From contig CAMKJU010000016.1 of assembly GCA_946413265.1 (NCBI GenBank), positions 1-55,766 of the forward strand: 55,766 bases of DNA. Direction: 5' to 3'. The translations under genes and the position numbers were made by a program. How positions within the stretch are numbered: the stretch's first letter is position 1; each line of letters opens with the position of its first letter. This document shows positions 7,732 through 16,364 of the stretch, one piece after another. The DNA comes from an uncultured Lentisphaerota bacterium (GTDB lineage Bacteria > Verrucomicrobiota > Kiritimatiellia > RFP12 > UBA1067). The notes beneath the pieces were generated by a model. That model did not search any database. It worked only from the letters and a program-made list of their open reading frames with translations, and was not told the DNA's origin.

Positions 7732-9969
7732 ATGAAGGCAAAACAAATGAGATTACTGCTTGCAGCCGTGTCGCTCTGCGGCGCGGCATGCGCGGAGATC
7801 GCGCCAACGCTCGACACCGTCGACGTCAAGCCGCTGCCCCACTACGGACGCATCGCGCGCAAGGTCATCGGCATCCTCAACCGGAAGCACATCCTCTCGC
7901 ATCAGTTCGACGACGAGATGTCCCGCAAGGCGTGGTCGAACCTCGTCACGCAGTGCGACTACAGCCACAGCGTGTTCCTGCAGTCCGACATCGACGCCTG
8001 GGCGCCGATGGAGACGCGCATCGACGACGCGCTGCGCGACGGAGACGTGTCGTTCGGCTACGAGGTGCACAGCGTTTTCGTGAAGCGCCTCGCCGAGCGC
8101 GTCGCGTTCGTCACGAATCTACTCGAGTCGCAGGAGCTCGACTTCTCCGAGCAGGAGGAATACCTGTTCAAGCGCGACAAGGCACCGTGGCCCAAGACTA
8201 CCGCCGAGGCCGAGGAGATATGGCGCAAGCGTATCAAGAACGAGATGCTCGCCCTCACGCTCGGGCGCGAGCTAGACGCCGAGGACGAGGCGAATGGCAA
8301 AAAGAAGAAAAAGGACAAGGATAAGAAATCCGCCGAAGGCGGTGCATCCACGAACGACGTCGCCGAGGCTGCCGAGCCGGAGAAGCCGCCGAAGCAGGTG
8401 ATCCTGGAAAAGTACCGCCACTACCTTCAGATGATCCTCACGGAGTCGGACGAGGAGAGCGTGCTGCAGCGCTACCTCATTGCCGTCACGATGGCTTACG
8501 ACCCGCACTCCGCGTACATGTCGCCGCTGCGCAAGGAGGACTTCGACATGGAGATGAACCTCGCGCTCTTCGGCGTCGGCGCAGTGCTCTCGCAGTCGAT
8601 GGACGACGGCGCGCTTGAGATCAAGGAAATCATGAAGGGCGGCCCGCTCGCCCGCGAAGGCAGCATCAAGGTAGGGCACAAGATCGTCGGCGTGGGCCAA
8701 GGCAACGACCCAGTGGAGGACATCACCTGGAAGCCCATGCGCAAGTCCATCAGGAAGATCCGCGGGCCGAAGGACACGCGCGTGGTGCTGGAGGTCACGG
8801 ACAAGAACGGCGGTTCGCGCCGCCGCGTGGCGCTCGTCCGCGACGAGATCAAGCTGGAGGACCAGGCCGCCACGGGCCGCGTGGAACGCGTGACGCTCAA
8901 CGGCGTTGAGCGCACGCTCGGCTACGTGAAGCTGCCAGGTTTCTACGGCACGATGGACAAGAAGCCGAGTGACCCGCAGTACCGGTCCTGCTCGCTCGAC
9001 GTGGCGAAGTGGGTGTCGAAGTTCAACACGCAGGGAGTAGAGGGCCTCGTGCTCGACCTGCGCGGCAACGGCGGCGGTTCGCTGAGGGAAGCTGTGCTGC
9101 TTACGGCGCTCTTCGTGCGTCCCAACCCCGGCCCGTGCCCCGTGGTGCTGATCCGCGAGAAGTATAACGTCTACCCGCTCAACACGTTCCCCGACATACC
9201 CACGTTCGCGTGGCGCAAGCCCCTCATCGTGCTGATCGACCGCTTCTCTGCCTCCGCCTCCGAAATCGTAGCAGGTGCCCTGCAGGATACAGGCCGCGCG
9301 ATTGTGATCGGAGACCACCGCTCGCACGGCAAGGGCACGGTCCAGACCGTCATGGATCTCGGCGGCAGCCCCGATACGCCGAATGGGTCCGTCAAGATCA
9401 CCACCGCCCGCTTCTACCGCATCAACGGCTCTTCGACGCAGGTGAAGGGCGTGGAGAGCGATATCCGCCTGCCGTCCTCCTTGGACGAGCGCACGGACAT
9501 CGGCGAGAACAACCTGCCGAACGCCCTGCCCTGGACGATGATCGAGCCACTCCAGTACGAGCAGATATGGAACATGTCCAGCTACGTTCCGCAACTCAAG
9601 GCGCTCTCCGACGCCCGTTTGAAGGACTCCTCCGAGTATGCGCACCGTCTGGAGGTCGTGAAGCTCTGCCGAGAGGCGTCCGAACGCCGCACTGTGTCGC
9701 TTGAGCGCGCGGCCCGCCGCAAGATGATGCGCAAGGACCGCGATGTGTTTACAGCGGCGGACGAACTGGACGAGTTGGGCGATGACGAGGATGAGGAAAT
9801 GCCAGAAACGAAGAAGAAAGAGGAGAAGAAGAACGACTTCGTCCTCAAGGAATCGTTCAACATCCTCTCCGATCTCGTGCGTCTCACTGACGGGGCGGAA
9901 GCCCCCGACGTGCAGGTGCGTCCGCGCAACCTTCCACCGTGGCTCCGCGCGCTTGGAGGCGACTACTGA
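7732..9969 (+). CDS. Carboxy-terminal processing (tail-specific) protease, S41 family
   Basis: A 745-residue exported Prc/CtpA-type serine protease that degrades or trims periplasmic proteins from the C-terminus. Visible: a signal peptide ending near CGAACA; an N-terminal helical region as in E. coli Prc; a PDZ domain (about 275-370, ALFGVGAVL onward); and the S41 core with DRFSASASEIVAGAL (Ser508/510) and HGKGTVQ (Lys534), the Ser-Lys dyad spacing of Prc. Lys-rich and Glu/Lys-rich low-complexity insertions (about 188-215 and 680-710) are unusual. The start at 7732 is preferred because of the signal peptide and GAGGAAGAAGG upstream. It overlaps dapF by one base. Confidence 0.9.
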   Translation: MKAKQMRLLLAAVSLCGAACAEIAPTLDTVDVKPLPHYGRIARKVIGILNRKHILSHQFDDEMSRKAWSNLVTQCDYSHSVFLQSDIDAWAPMETRIDDALRDGDVSFGYEVHSVFVKRLAERVAFVTNLLESQELDFSEQEEYLFKRDKAPWPKTTAEAEEIWRKRIKNEMLALTLGRELDAEDEANGKKKKKDKDKKSAEGGASTNDVAEAAEPEKPPKQVILEKYRHYLQMILTESDEESVLQRYLIAVTMAYDPHSAYMSPLRKEDFDMEMNLALFGVGAVLSQSMDDGALEIKEIMKGGPLAREGSIKVGHKIVGVGQGNDPVEDITWKPMRKSIRKIRGPKDTRVVLEVTDKNGGSRRRVALVRDEIKLEDQAATGRVERVTLNGVERTLGYVKLPGFYGTMDKKPSDPQYRSCSLDVAKWVSKFNTQGVEGLVLDLRGNGGGSLREAVLLTALFVRPNPGPCPVVLIREKYNVYPLNTFPDIPTFAWRKPLIVLIDRFSASASEIVAGALQDTGRAIVIGDHRSHGKGTVQTVMDLGGSPDTPNGSVKITTARFYRINGSSTQVKGVESDIRLPSSLDERTDIGENNLPNALPWTMIEPLQYEQIWNMSSYVPQLKALSDARLKDSSEYAHRLEVVKLCREASERRTVSLERAARRKMMRKDRDVFTAADELDELGDDEDEEMPETKKKEEKKNDFVLKESFNILSDLVRLTDGAEAPDVQVRPRNLPPWLRALGGDY

Positions 9970-10814
9970 TGAGGAAGGTCGCCTTCACAAAGATGCACGG
10001 CGCCGGCAACGACTTCGTGCTAATCGACGACCGCGCGGGGACGTTCCCCGTTCATGACCACATTCTGCTCGCAATGCTCGCCACACCCCGCACGGGCATC
10101 GCCTGCGAGGGCGTGATCCTGCTCCAGAAATCCTCCGTGGCCGATTTCCGCATGGTTTTCTTCAACCCAGACGGCACGGAGGCCGACCTCTGTGGCAACG
10201 GCGCGCGCTGCGTTGCTGCGTTCGCGCGCGAGATCGGCGCGGTGACATCGCCCGCGATGACATTCGAGACGCGCGCGGGTCTCGTGGACGCTGAGGTGTC
10301 CGCAAACGGCGCCGTGAAGGTGTGGATGCCGGAGCCGAAGAACCGCCGCTACGGACTGCAGGTGAAGGTGGGCGACCAGTTTGTGGCAGGCGACTACGTG
10401 GTGGCAGGCGTGCCGCACTTCATCGTGCCATGCGAGAGCGTCGCCTCGGTCGACGTGGAGGGGCTTGGCCGCGCGTTGCGTCTTTCTGACGCCTTTGCGC
10501 CGGACGGTGCAAACATAGATTTCGTCCAGTTCATTCCCGCGCACAAGGCGCTCATCCGCACCTACGAGCGCGGAGTGGAAGCGGAAAGCGGGGCGTGCGG
10601 CACGGGCGCGGTTGCGACGGCCGTGGTGGCGGTCGAGACGAAAAAGATGTCGCTTCCTGTCCACATACGCACGGCCCAGGGCTACACGCTCACAGTGGAC
10701 GGTGACTGGCGGCACGCCAAGACGACGGGCTTCACCCTCACGGGACCAGTCAAGAAGGTATTTGAAGGTGTCGTCGACCTCGACAGTTTCGACACCAGCA
10801 ACGAAATGGAGTGA
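9969..10814 (+). CDS. dapF: Diaminopimelate epimerase
   Basis: Converts LL-diaminopimelate to the meso form for lysine and peptidoglycan synthesis. The 281-residue protein opens with FTKMHGAGNDFVLID, the family N-terminal signature. It has the two catalytic cysteines in NGARCVAAF (Cys81) and ESGACGTGA (Cys210). The start is the ATG overlapping the protease stop (TGATG, 9967-9971). Tight packing with the protease and pyrF indicates one operon, though the neighbours are not functionally related. Confidence 0.95.
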   Translation: MRKVAFTKMHGAGNDFVLIDDRAGTFPVHDHILLAMLATPRTGIACEGVILLQKSSVADFRMVFFNPDGTEADLCGNGARCVAAFAREIGAVTSPAMTFETRAGLVDAEVSANGAVKVWMPEPKNRRYGLQVKVGDQFVAGDYVVAGVPHFIVPCESVASVDVEGLGRALRLSDAFAPDGANIDFVQFIPAHKALIRTYERGVEAESGACGTGAVATAVVAVETKKMSLPVHIRTAQGYTLTVDGDWRHAKTTGFTLTGPVKKVFEGVVDLDSFDTSNEME

Positions 10815-10819
10815 AAAAG

Positions 10820-11521
10820 ATGGCAGAGTTGATCGTGGCGCTCGACGTGCAGACGCGCGCGGAGGCCGAGGCAAAGGTGAAGCTTCTCGGCGATTCGGTT
10901 GGTTTCTACAAAATCGGCCTGGAGCTGTTCACGGCCGAAGGTCCCGACGTGGTGAAGGCCGTGAAGGACTTCGGTAAGAAGGTATTCCTGGACCTCAAGT
11001 TCCACGACATCCCGCGCACCGTCGAGCGCGCCGTGCTGAGCGGCGGCAAGCTCGGCGTCGATCTCATGACGATTCACTCAGTGGGCGGGAAGGCGATGAT
11101 CAAGGCGGCAGCGGACGCCGCTGCCACGTTCGGCGCGACCGGTCCGAAGATCCTCGCCGTGACCGTGCTTACCTCGCTTGACCAGTCCGACCTCGCGGAC
11201 GTGGGCATCGCGGGCCGCACCCCGGCCGACCAGGTGCTCGCTATGGCGCAGTTCGCAACGGCGAACGGCGCGCACGGACTCGTCTGCAGCCCGAAGGAAG
11301 TGGGTACGCTTTCACGTCTCCTGCCCGCAGGAACGCTGTTCATCACGCCGGGCGTGCGTCCCGCCGGGGCCGCCGTGGGCGACCAGAAGCGCGTGGCAAC
11401 GCCGTCCGATGCGGTGCGCGACGGCGCCACCCACCTCGTGGTGGGCCGTCCGATCCTCGCGGCGGAAGACCCCGTCGCCGCCGCCCATGCCATCCGCGTG
11501 GAAATGGATGCAGTAAAGTGA
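10820..11521 (+). CDS. pyrF: Orotidine 5'-phosphate decarboxylase
   Basis: The last step of UMP synthesis. 233 residues forming a TIM barrel: LIVALDVQTRAEA at the N-terminus; the catalytic Lys/Asp motif FLDLKFHDIPRTV (about 55-67); and PGVRPAGAAVGDQKRVATP near 180-200, the phosphate-binding end. The ATG at 10820 is chosen because GGAG (10808-10811, inside the end of dapF) sits eight bases upstream; a GTG at 10811 would overlap that site. It overlaps the next gene by four bases (GTGA). Confidence 0.95.
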   Translation: MAELIVALDVQTRAEAEAKVKLLGDSVGFYKIGLELFTAEGPDVVKAVKDFGKKVFLDLKFHDIPRTVERAVLSGGKLGVDLMTIHSVGGKAMIKAAADAAATFGATGPKILAVTVLTSLDQSDLADVGIAGRTPADQVLAMAQFATANGAHGLVCSPKEVGTLSRLLPAGTLFITPGVRPAGAAVGDQKRVATPSDAVRDGATHLVVGRPILAAEDPVAAAHAIRVEMDAVK

Positions 11522-12081
11522 CGGCATGGCGGATCGCCGTTAGCGTGCTGGCGTGCGTGCTTGCAGCCGCGTTGCCGTGGGCGCTGCGCCTCTGGCGGGA
11601 ACTCCGATGGGGCCTGCCAGCACGCATAACGGTCGATCCCGACAATCCATCCGCAGAAGCTCTTGCCGACTACTTCGCCACCGTCGCTCGGCGGCTCGAC
11701 GAACGACCCGAGCGCATGCGTCTCGTCATCGACGGCCGCACAACTGCGCACCGCGCGCTGACGCTGGACTTCCAGCCTGATGGACGCATGTGCGCGTGCG
11801 TGGAAGGGAATGCGCCAGTACGCTTCAGCCTGCGCCGCCGCTGGATACCCGACCATCCCGTGCCGCTGGACTTGCGCTCATGTCGACTCTGGATCGAGCC
11901 AGTGGACGCCAACCGCTTCCGGGTGATGGACAGGGTACCTTTCTGCGTGCCTGGGACAGTCTATGCGCTCTGCGCGCTCGTTGCAACGGCAGGGGTGGTG
12001 TTTTTCTCACCGGAATGTTTGGCACTTGCCATCGGTCTTGCTTTGGGATGCATCACCTCCGGCGGGAAGCAAATGGCATGA
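11518..12081 (+). CDS. Hypothetical membrane protein
   Basis: 187 residues with a GTG start overlapping the pyrF stop (GTGA). An N-terminal hydrophobic segment (about 5-24) and a C-terminal pair (about 145-180) flank an Arg-rich soluble middle of about 110 residues. No family recognised. The overlap with pyrF means it is translated from the same mRNA; no functional link to pyrimidine synthesis is apparent. Confidence 0.65.
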   Translation: MTAWRIAVSVLACVLAAALPWALRLWRELRWGLPARITVDPDNPSAEALADYFATVARRLDERPERMRLVIDGRTTAHRALTLDFQPDGRMCACVEGNAPVRFSLRRRWIPDHPVPLDLRSCRLWIEPVDANRFRVMDRVPFCVPGTVYALCALVATAGVVFFSPECLALAIGLALGCITSGGKQMA

Positions 12082-12118
12082 ATGTGAATATGCGCCCGCC
12101 AGGCGGCAGTTGCGGCGC

Positions 12119-12200
12119 GCCCGGTGGTCGCGCCCTACCAGTGATGGCGGCGGCGCGCTCGGTGGTCGCACCCTACCGCGGTAGGGGCCGACCACCGGGC
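12119..12200. repeat. Palindromic intergenic element (REP-like)
   Basis: The arm GGTGGTCGCRCCCTACC occurs twice (12123-12139 and 12161-12177) and can pair with 12180-12196. The inner hairpin 12161-12196 pairs GGTGGTCG and CCCTACC with their complements across short CA/GC internal loops; the outer copy (GCCCGGTGGTCG, 12119-12130) pairs even further (12189-12200). It sits in the 250-bp gap 12082-12331, which otherwise holds no gene. A related GCGCTCGG..CGCCCTACC sequence occurs at 36608-36633. Confidence 0.75.
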
Positions 12201-12331
12201 GGCCCGCATGAGGAACGGTGTGAGAGGAATTTGAAAATTTTTTAGGGCGCGTGTCAGATGGTGGAGGGGTGATTGCCTAGCATTCATGTCGGGCGATGGT
12301 GCTCGGCGGAAACAGAAAGATGAGGCAAATC

Positions 12332-12697
12332 ATGAACACGAAGAAAATCCTTGTTATGGCTCTTGCGCTTACAACCGCGACGTGCGTTTTCGCGCGGGGA
12401 CACCACTACCACCACCACCATCACAGCGGGCTTGGCCTCGCGGCGGGCATCGTTGGCCTGACGGCGGCGACCGTCGCGCTTGCGCATGACATCATCGCCC
12501 CCGATCCCGTGGTGGTCCCCCAGCCGACGGTCGTGGCTCCTGCCCCTACAGTCGTCACCCAGCCGACGGTCGTGGCTCCTGCCCCAGCAGTCGTTGCGCC
12601 CCAGCCTGTTGTCGTTGCGCCCCAGCCAGTGGTCTATCCGGCTCCGGTCGTCTATCCGCGCCACTACCACCATCGGTATCACTATCGCCGCTGGTAA
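12332..12697 (+). CDS. Small exported His- and Pro/Val-repeat protein
   Basis: 121 residues. A clear signal peptide (MNTKKILVMALALTTATCVF, cleavage near ARG) is followed by a histidine cluster (HHYHHHHH), a hydrophobic GLAAGIVGLTAATVAL stretch, a Pro/Val-rich repeat region (QPTVVAPAPTVV type) and a His/Tyr/Arg-rich tail. The repeat is encoded by 39-bp tandem units (from 12521 and 12560). The start is chosen for the signal peptide and GAGG upstream; an ATG at 12296 would add a non-signal extension. Metal binding or cell-envelope anchoring is plausible but unproven. A terminator follows. Confidence 0.7.
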   Translation: MNTKKILVMALALTTATCVFARGHHYHHHHHSGLGLAAGIVGLTAATVALAHDIIAPDPVVVPQPTVVAPAPTVVTQPTVVAPAPAVVAPQPVVVAPQPVVYPAPVVYPRHYHHRYHYRRW

Positions 12698-12732
12698 TGG
12701 ACCTGATGTGAACCTTGTTCGAATCGGCACAC

Positions 12733-12760
12733 CCCTCGCGCCCCACGGCGCGAGGGTTTG
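12733..12760 (+). terminator. Stem-loop terminator
   Basis: CCCTCGCGCC (12733-12742) pairs perfectly with GGCGCGAGGG (12747-12756) across CCAC, followed by TTTG. The T-run is short but placement after the His/Pro-rich gene and before the next promoter fits termination. Confidence 0.6.
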
Positions 12761-12783
12761 TATTCGTGGGGGCGGCCGGAATT

Positions 12784-12792
12784 TGGTATACT
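12784..12792 (+). promoter_or_regulatory. Extended -10 promoter of the LamG-like gene
   Basis: TGGTATACT (TATACT at 12787-12792). The gene starts at 12814 after an AAGGAAAATAAT ribosome site, giving a leader of about 15 bases. Confidence 0.55.
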
Positions 12793-12813
12793 ATGCGGCG
12801 CAAGGAAAATAAT

Positions 12814-14010
12814 ATGGCAACAAAATACCGACATTTCGGTTCGGGCTTGTTCAAGCCCGGGGCTCACGACGGCGCAGGGCGCATGTTCGTCACTGTGGTC
12901 CTGTTGTGCGCTTGCATCTGCGCGAGGGGCGAGACCGTCACGGAGGAGCCGGATGCGTTCCTCGAATACATCGAGGCGACGGGCTCGCAGTATATCGACA
13001 CGGACGTAAACGCCGAGACCGGACTCAAGGCGCAGATCGACTTCGCGTGGGCGAGCGGGGACATAAGCACCAATGACTGGTCGCTCCTCGACGCCACAAT
13101 CGACAACAGCGTCTCGGACAAGCGCACGCGTTTCCTCATGTGCCACATGTTCAAAAAGAAGCCGTTCTTCGGCTACGGTGTCAAGCAGCGCGGCAATCCG
13201 AGCGGGGCCGTCGACTTCGTCGGCGGCGAGCGCTGCGAAATCATCACCGACATGACCGACCCAGATTCGCTCGAGCTTTACCAGAATGGGGTGAAGACGT
13301 TCAGCGACGAGGACCGCACGAAGTATGGGACGAACGGTGTCGTCAATCTCCATCTCAACCTTTTCGTGTTTGCCTGTAACTTAAGTGGAGTTCCCAAGTG
13401 GTACAGCCAGGGCAAGCTGTATGAGCTGAAGATCTGGAAGAACAACCTCGAGAGCGGCGAACTCGACCTCATCCGCCACTATCTGCCCTGCAAGAAGGGG
13501 CGTCGCGCCGGGCTCTACGACAAGGTGCATGGCACCATTTCCTTCTCCTATAGCAACGAGGATAACAGCAACAAGGATTTCATTGCCGGCCCCGAGCTCG
13601 TGGCGGTGCCTGCGTATCTGGAAGGGGCGGACGACCAGATGAAGGCCAAATACAACGACTGGGCGGCGACATACGGTTCCGACACCACCGGCGAGCACGA
13701 GGCTGCGTTTCTCCTGAACGTCGCGCAGACCGCGACGCCGGTGGAGCTGCGGATCGTTGATGTCGAGGTAGTGGAAGGCGGCGCGCGGATACGTGTTGCG
13801 GCAGAGGCGGGCGGCAACGGCGTTGACCTTTCGCACGCCAACGGCGTGATTTATGTCGCGGCGGGCGATACCGTTACGAACCTCGTCGAGAGGACCGTTC
13901 AGAGCAAGACCTTCTCCGGCGACGGGAAAACCGCGACAATCCAAGTGCCATCCACCGCCGGCGCGTTCGTCAAGGTCGTGGTCGGCATCTCTGCTCCGTC
14001 TGAACCATGA
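12814..14010 (+). CDS. Secreted LamG/concanavalin A-like domain protein
   Basis: 398 residues. After a hydrophobic export segment (FVTVVLLCACICARG, about 25-39) comes FLEYIEATGSQYIDTDVN, an opening typical of concanavalin A-like/LamG domains in many secreted proteins of gut Kiritimatiellae-like bacteria. The jelly-roll part runs to about 265 (KLYELKIWKNNLESGELDL); the C-terminal 120 residues look like a beta-sandwich. A carbohydrate- or surface-binding role is inferred. The start is unsure: 12814 has a good ribosome site but puts 24 residues before the signal; ATG 12883 starts directly at it. A short hairpin (CGGGCTTG/CAAGCCCG, 12843-12860) lies in that extension. Confidence 0.65.
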   Translation: MATKYRHFGSGLFKPGAHDGAGRMFVTVVLLCACICARGETVTEEPDAFLEYIEATGSQYIDTDVNAETGLKAQIDFAWASGDISTNDWSLLDATIDNSVSDKRTRFLMCHMFKKKPFFGYGVKQRGNPSGAVDFVGGERCEIITDMTDPDSLELYQNGVKTFSDEDRTKYGTNGVVNLHLNLFVFACNLSGVPKWYSQGKLYELKIWKNNLESGELDLIRHYLPCKKGRRAGLYDKVHGTISFSYSNEDNSNKDFIAGPELVAVPAYLEGADDQMKAKYNDWAATYGSDTTGEHEAAFLLNVAQTATPVELRIVDVEVVEGGARIRVAAEAGGNGVDLSHANGVIYVAAGDTVTNLVERTVQSKTFSGDGKTATIQVPSTAGAFVKVVVGISAPSEP

Positions 14011-14849
14011 ATGTTGCACGAGTGATTTGCGGGACATGTCCGCGGCATTGCACGCTCGCCGAGGGCGCGTTCGGATTTTGCCGTGCGCGAAAGGCGGAAG
14101 GCGGGCGCTTGGTTGCGGCGAACTACGGCAAGATCACGTCGCTCGCGCTCGATCCAATCGAGAAGAAACCGATCACGTTTTTCCATCCAGGCGAAAAGGT
14201 GCTTTCCGTGGGCAGCTTCGGGTGCAACCTCAAGTGTCCGTTCTGCCAGAACGACTCGATATCGCAGTGCGGCGAGGATGGCGTGCCATGTCAGGTCGCC
14301 ACGCCGGTTGAACTCGCCGACATTGCGCTCAGGGTCAGACGCGAACGCGGCAATCTTGGAGTTGCCTACACCTACAACGAACCGCTGGTGGGGTGGGAGT
14401 TCGTGCGCGATTGTGCGCGTGAGGTCCATGCGCGCGGGATGCTCAACGTGCTTGTCTCAAACGGATGCGCCGAGGCTGCTGTCGTTGATGAGCTTGCGCC
14501 GCTCATCGACGCCGCGAACATCGACCTCAAGGGGCCGTCGCAGGAATACTACGATTGGGTCGGCGGAGACTTCGCTGCGGTGTGCCGCACGATCCGGACG
14601 CTTCACGCCGCCGGATGCCATGTGGAGGTGACGACGCTCGTCGTGCCGGGGCGGAACGACACGGAAGGCGACATCGACGCGATTGCGGCTTTTGTGGCGT
14701 CCGTTTCGCCGGACATCCCCCTGCACGTCACGCGGTTCTTCCCGCGTTTCAGGATGTCCGACGCCCAGCCCACGCCCGTTGCCGTCGTACGCCACCTTGC
14801 CGAAGTCGCCAGTGGGAGGCTGAAGCACGTCCTTACGGGGAACCTGTGA
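14007..14849 (+). CDS. AmmeMemoRadiSam-type radical SAM enzyme
   Basis: 280 residues. GTCPRHCTLAEGAFGFC at the N-terminus gives a Cys-rich lead; DPIEKKPITFFHPG precedes the radical SAM motif CNLKCPFCQN (CxxxCxxC, about residues 73-80). This arrangement is that of the radical SAM member of the AmmeMemoRadiSam system and of PflA-like activases. The usual partners (AMMECR1 and Memo) are not adjacent here. The substrate is unknown for the family. The ATG overlaps the stop of the LamG-like gene (ATGA), so they are translated together despite no obvious link. Confidence 0.8.
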   Translation: MNVARVICGTCPRHCTLAEGAFGFCRARKAEGGRLVAANYGKITSLALDPIEKKPITFFHPGEKVLSVGSFGCNLKCPFCQNDSISQCGEDGVPCQVATPVELADIALRVRRERGNLGVAYTYNEPLVGWEFVRDCAREVHARGMLNVLVSNGCAEAAVVDELAPLIDAANIDLKGPSQEYYDWVGGDFAAVCRTIRTLHAAGCHVEVTTLVVPGRNDTEGDIDAIAAFVASVSPDIPLHVTRFFPRFRMSDAQPTPVAVVRHLAEVASGRLKHVLTGNL

Positions 14850-14888
14850 CGGAAAAATCTTTTTGAATCTACGGGGCGGGATGGAGTT

Positions 14889-14897
14889 TGGTATAAT
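14889..14897 (+). promoter_or_regulatory. sbcD promoter, extended -10
   Basis: TGGTATAAT with TATAAT at 14892-14897. The sbcD ATG follows after ten bases, so the predicted leader is about three bases and there is no ribosome site. Confidence 0.7.
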
Positions 14898-14907
14898 ACG
14901 TCCCGCA

Positions 14908-16170
14908 ATGAAGATAATCCATACAAGTGACTGGCACCTAGGCGCGCGTCTGCATGAAGAGGACCGATCCGCCGAGCACGTGGCGTTCCTCGACTGGCTG
15001 CTTGAGCAGATCAAGGCGGAACGACCGGACGCGCTGCTCGTGTCGGGCGACGTGTTTGACACGACCGCGCCGTCCGCCTCCGCCATGAAGGCGTACCATT
15101 CGTTCGTCGTGCGCGCATACTCGGAAGCTGCCTGCAGGAACATCGTCATCACCGGCGGCAACCACGACTCGCCCAGCTGGCTGGGGATGTCGCGACAGAT
15201 TCTGGAATGCGTGGGGACTACGGTAGTACCGGCCGGAGAGGACGAGCCAGAGCGCGAGTGCGTGGTGGTGGAGCGGGACGGACATCCGGCGCTGGCGATC
15301 GCGGCCATTCCGTATCTGCGCGAAAGCGAGCTGGCGAATCTGGTGCGGCAGGAGGACGATCCGCGGTCACACGACGAATTGGTGCGCGCCGGTTTTGCCG
15401 AACATTGTCGCCGGGTGGTGGCGGCGGCGCGCGCAAAGGCGGGAGATGCGCCTGTGGCCATGATGGGACACTGCGTCATTTCGGGCAGCAGGCTGTCGGA
15501 CGACGTATCCGAACGCCAGCGCGGCGTTTTGTCGGACACGGTGGTGGGCGGCGTAAAGAGCGTCGATTTTGACGCGCTTCCATCGGTCGACTATCTCGCG
15601 CTCGGACACCTGCACGTGCCGCAGAGGGTTGCTGGGAGGGATGTGGCGCGCTATTCAGGCTCGCCGATTCCGATGAGCTTCTCGGAAGCGGGCACGCAGA
15701 AGCAGATACTTGTGGTGACGCTGGGAGAGAAGAGCGGAGATGCTGTGCGCGTGGAGGAACGCCCGATTCCATGCTTCCACGCGCTTGCTCGCGTGGTGGG
15801 GTCGCCTGAGGCAGTCCTCGCGCGGCTTGAGGAGCTTGCGTGCGCGGGCGTGCCGACTTACGTGGAAGTATCCGTCAGCGAAGGCGAGGGCGACCTTTCG
15901 CCGTGGTGGGCGAAGTTCGCGGCTGCCGTTGCCGGGCATCCAGAAATCAAGATATTGGTGGAACGCGACCGCCGTGAGAAGATGGCGGCAGGCTCCGGAC
16001 TCGAGGGACTCGCCGAGACGAACGAAAACCTGTCCACGCTGGACGAGCTGGCAGTTGCGCGCGCGCGTCTTTCGGAGGAGAACCTGACGGACGAAGACCG
16101 CATGGCGTTTGAAGGCCTTCTTGCGGAGGTTATAGCCGAAGTCAAGTCTGGTTTGGCGGAAGGAGAATAG
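14908..16170 (+). CDS. sbcD: SbcD nuclease subunit of the SbcCD complex
   Basis: A 420-residue Mre11-type metallophosphoesterase. Motifs: IIHTSDWHLGARLHE (residues 3-17), SGDVFDTTAP, GGNHDSPSW, and later GHCVISG and ALGHLHVPQ, which supply the two-metal site. With SbcC it opens and degrades DNA hairpins and protein-blocked ends. The start at 14908 is set by the family N-terminus and the -10 element ten bases upstream; an in-frame ATG at 14863 lies before the promoter. SbcC follows after a 194-bp gap that contains a long palindrome. Confidence 0.93.
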   Translation: MKIIHTSDWHLGARLHEEDRSAEHVAFLDWLLEQIKAERPDALLVSGDVFDTTAPSASAMKAYHSFVVRAYSEAACRNIVITGGNHDSPSWLGMSRQILECVGTTVVPAGEDEPERECVVVERDGHPALAIAAIPYLRESELANLVRQEDDPRSHDELVRAGFAEHCRRVVAAARAKAGDAPVAMMGHCVISGSRLSDDVSERQRGVLSDTVVGGVKSVDFDALPSVDYLALGHLHVPQRVAGRDVARYSGSPIPMSFSEAGTQKQILVVTLGEKSGDAVRVEERPIPCFHALARVVGSPEAVLARLEELACAGVPTYVEVSVSEGEGDLSPWWAKFAAAVAGHPEIKILVERDRREKMAAGSGLEGLAETNENLSTLDELAVARARLSEENLTDEDRMAFEGLLAEVIAEVKSGLAEGE

Positions 16171-16219
16171 CCATCCGCTCGCTTTGCACAAGAAAGTTAA
16201 TAAGGATTATTGTTGATGA

Positions 16220-16320
16220 TTGCTTTCGCTATTGGGAGATTAGGAGTCTCGGAGTAAATGAGAACATTTTATAAATTCTCCTATTCTCCAAAACTCCAGA
16301 ACTCCCAATAGCGAAAGCAA
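16220..16320. repeat. 101-bp imperfect palindrome between sbcD and sbcC
   Basis: The outer 19 bases TTGCTTTCGCTATTGGGAG (16220-16238) pair perfectly with 16302-16320. Pairing continues toward the centre at 16270 without any insertion or deletion: 39 of 50 positions are Watson-Crick pairs plus one G-T. The region is markedly more AT-rich than its neighbours. No open frame uses it. It could form a long cruciform in DNA or a long hairpin in an sbcDC mRNA. Confidence 0.9.
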
Positions 16321-16364
16321 AAAGAAATAAGCAGAGTGAAGTTGTAGGTAAAGAGGTAACGCAC

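Noticed and set aside
14863..14907. Upstream in-frame start of sbcD
   Set aside because: It would lie before the promoter -10 element and add residues not found in the family.
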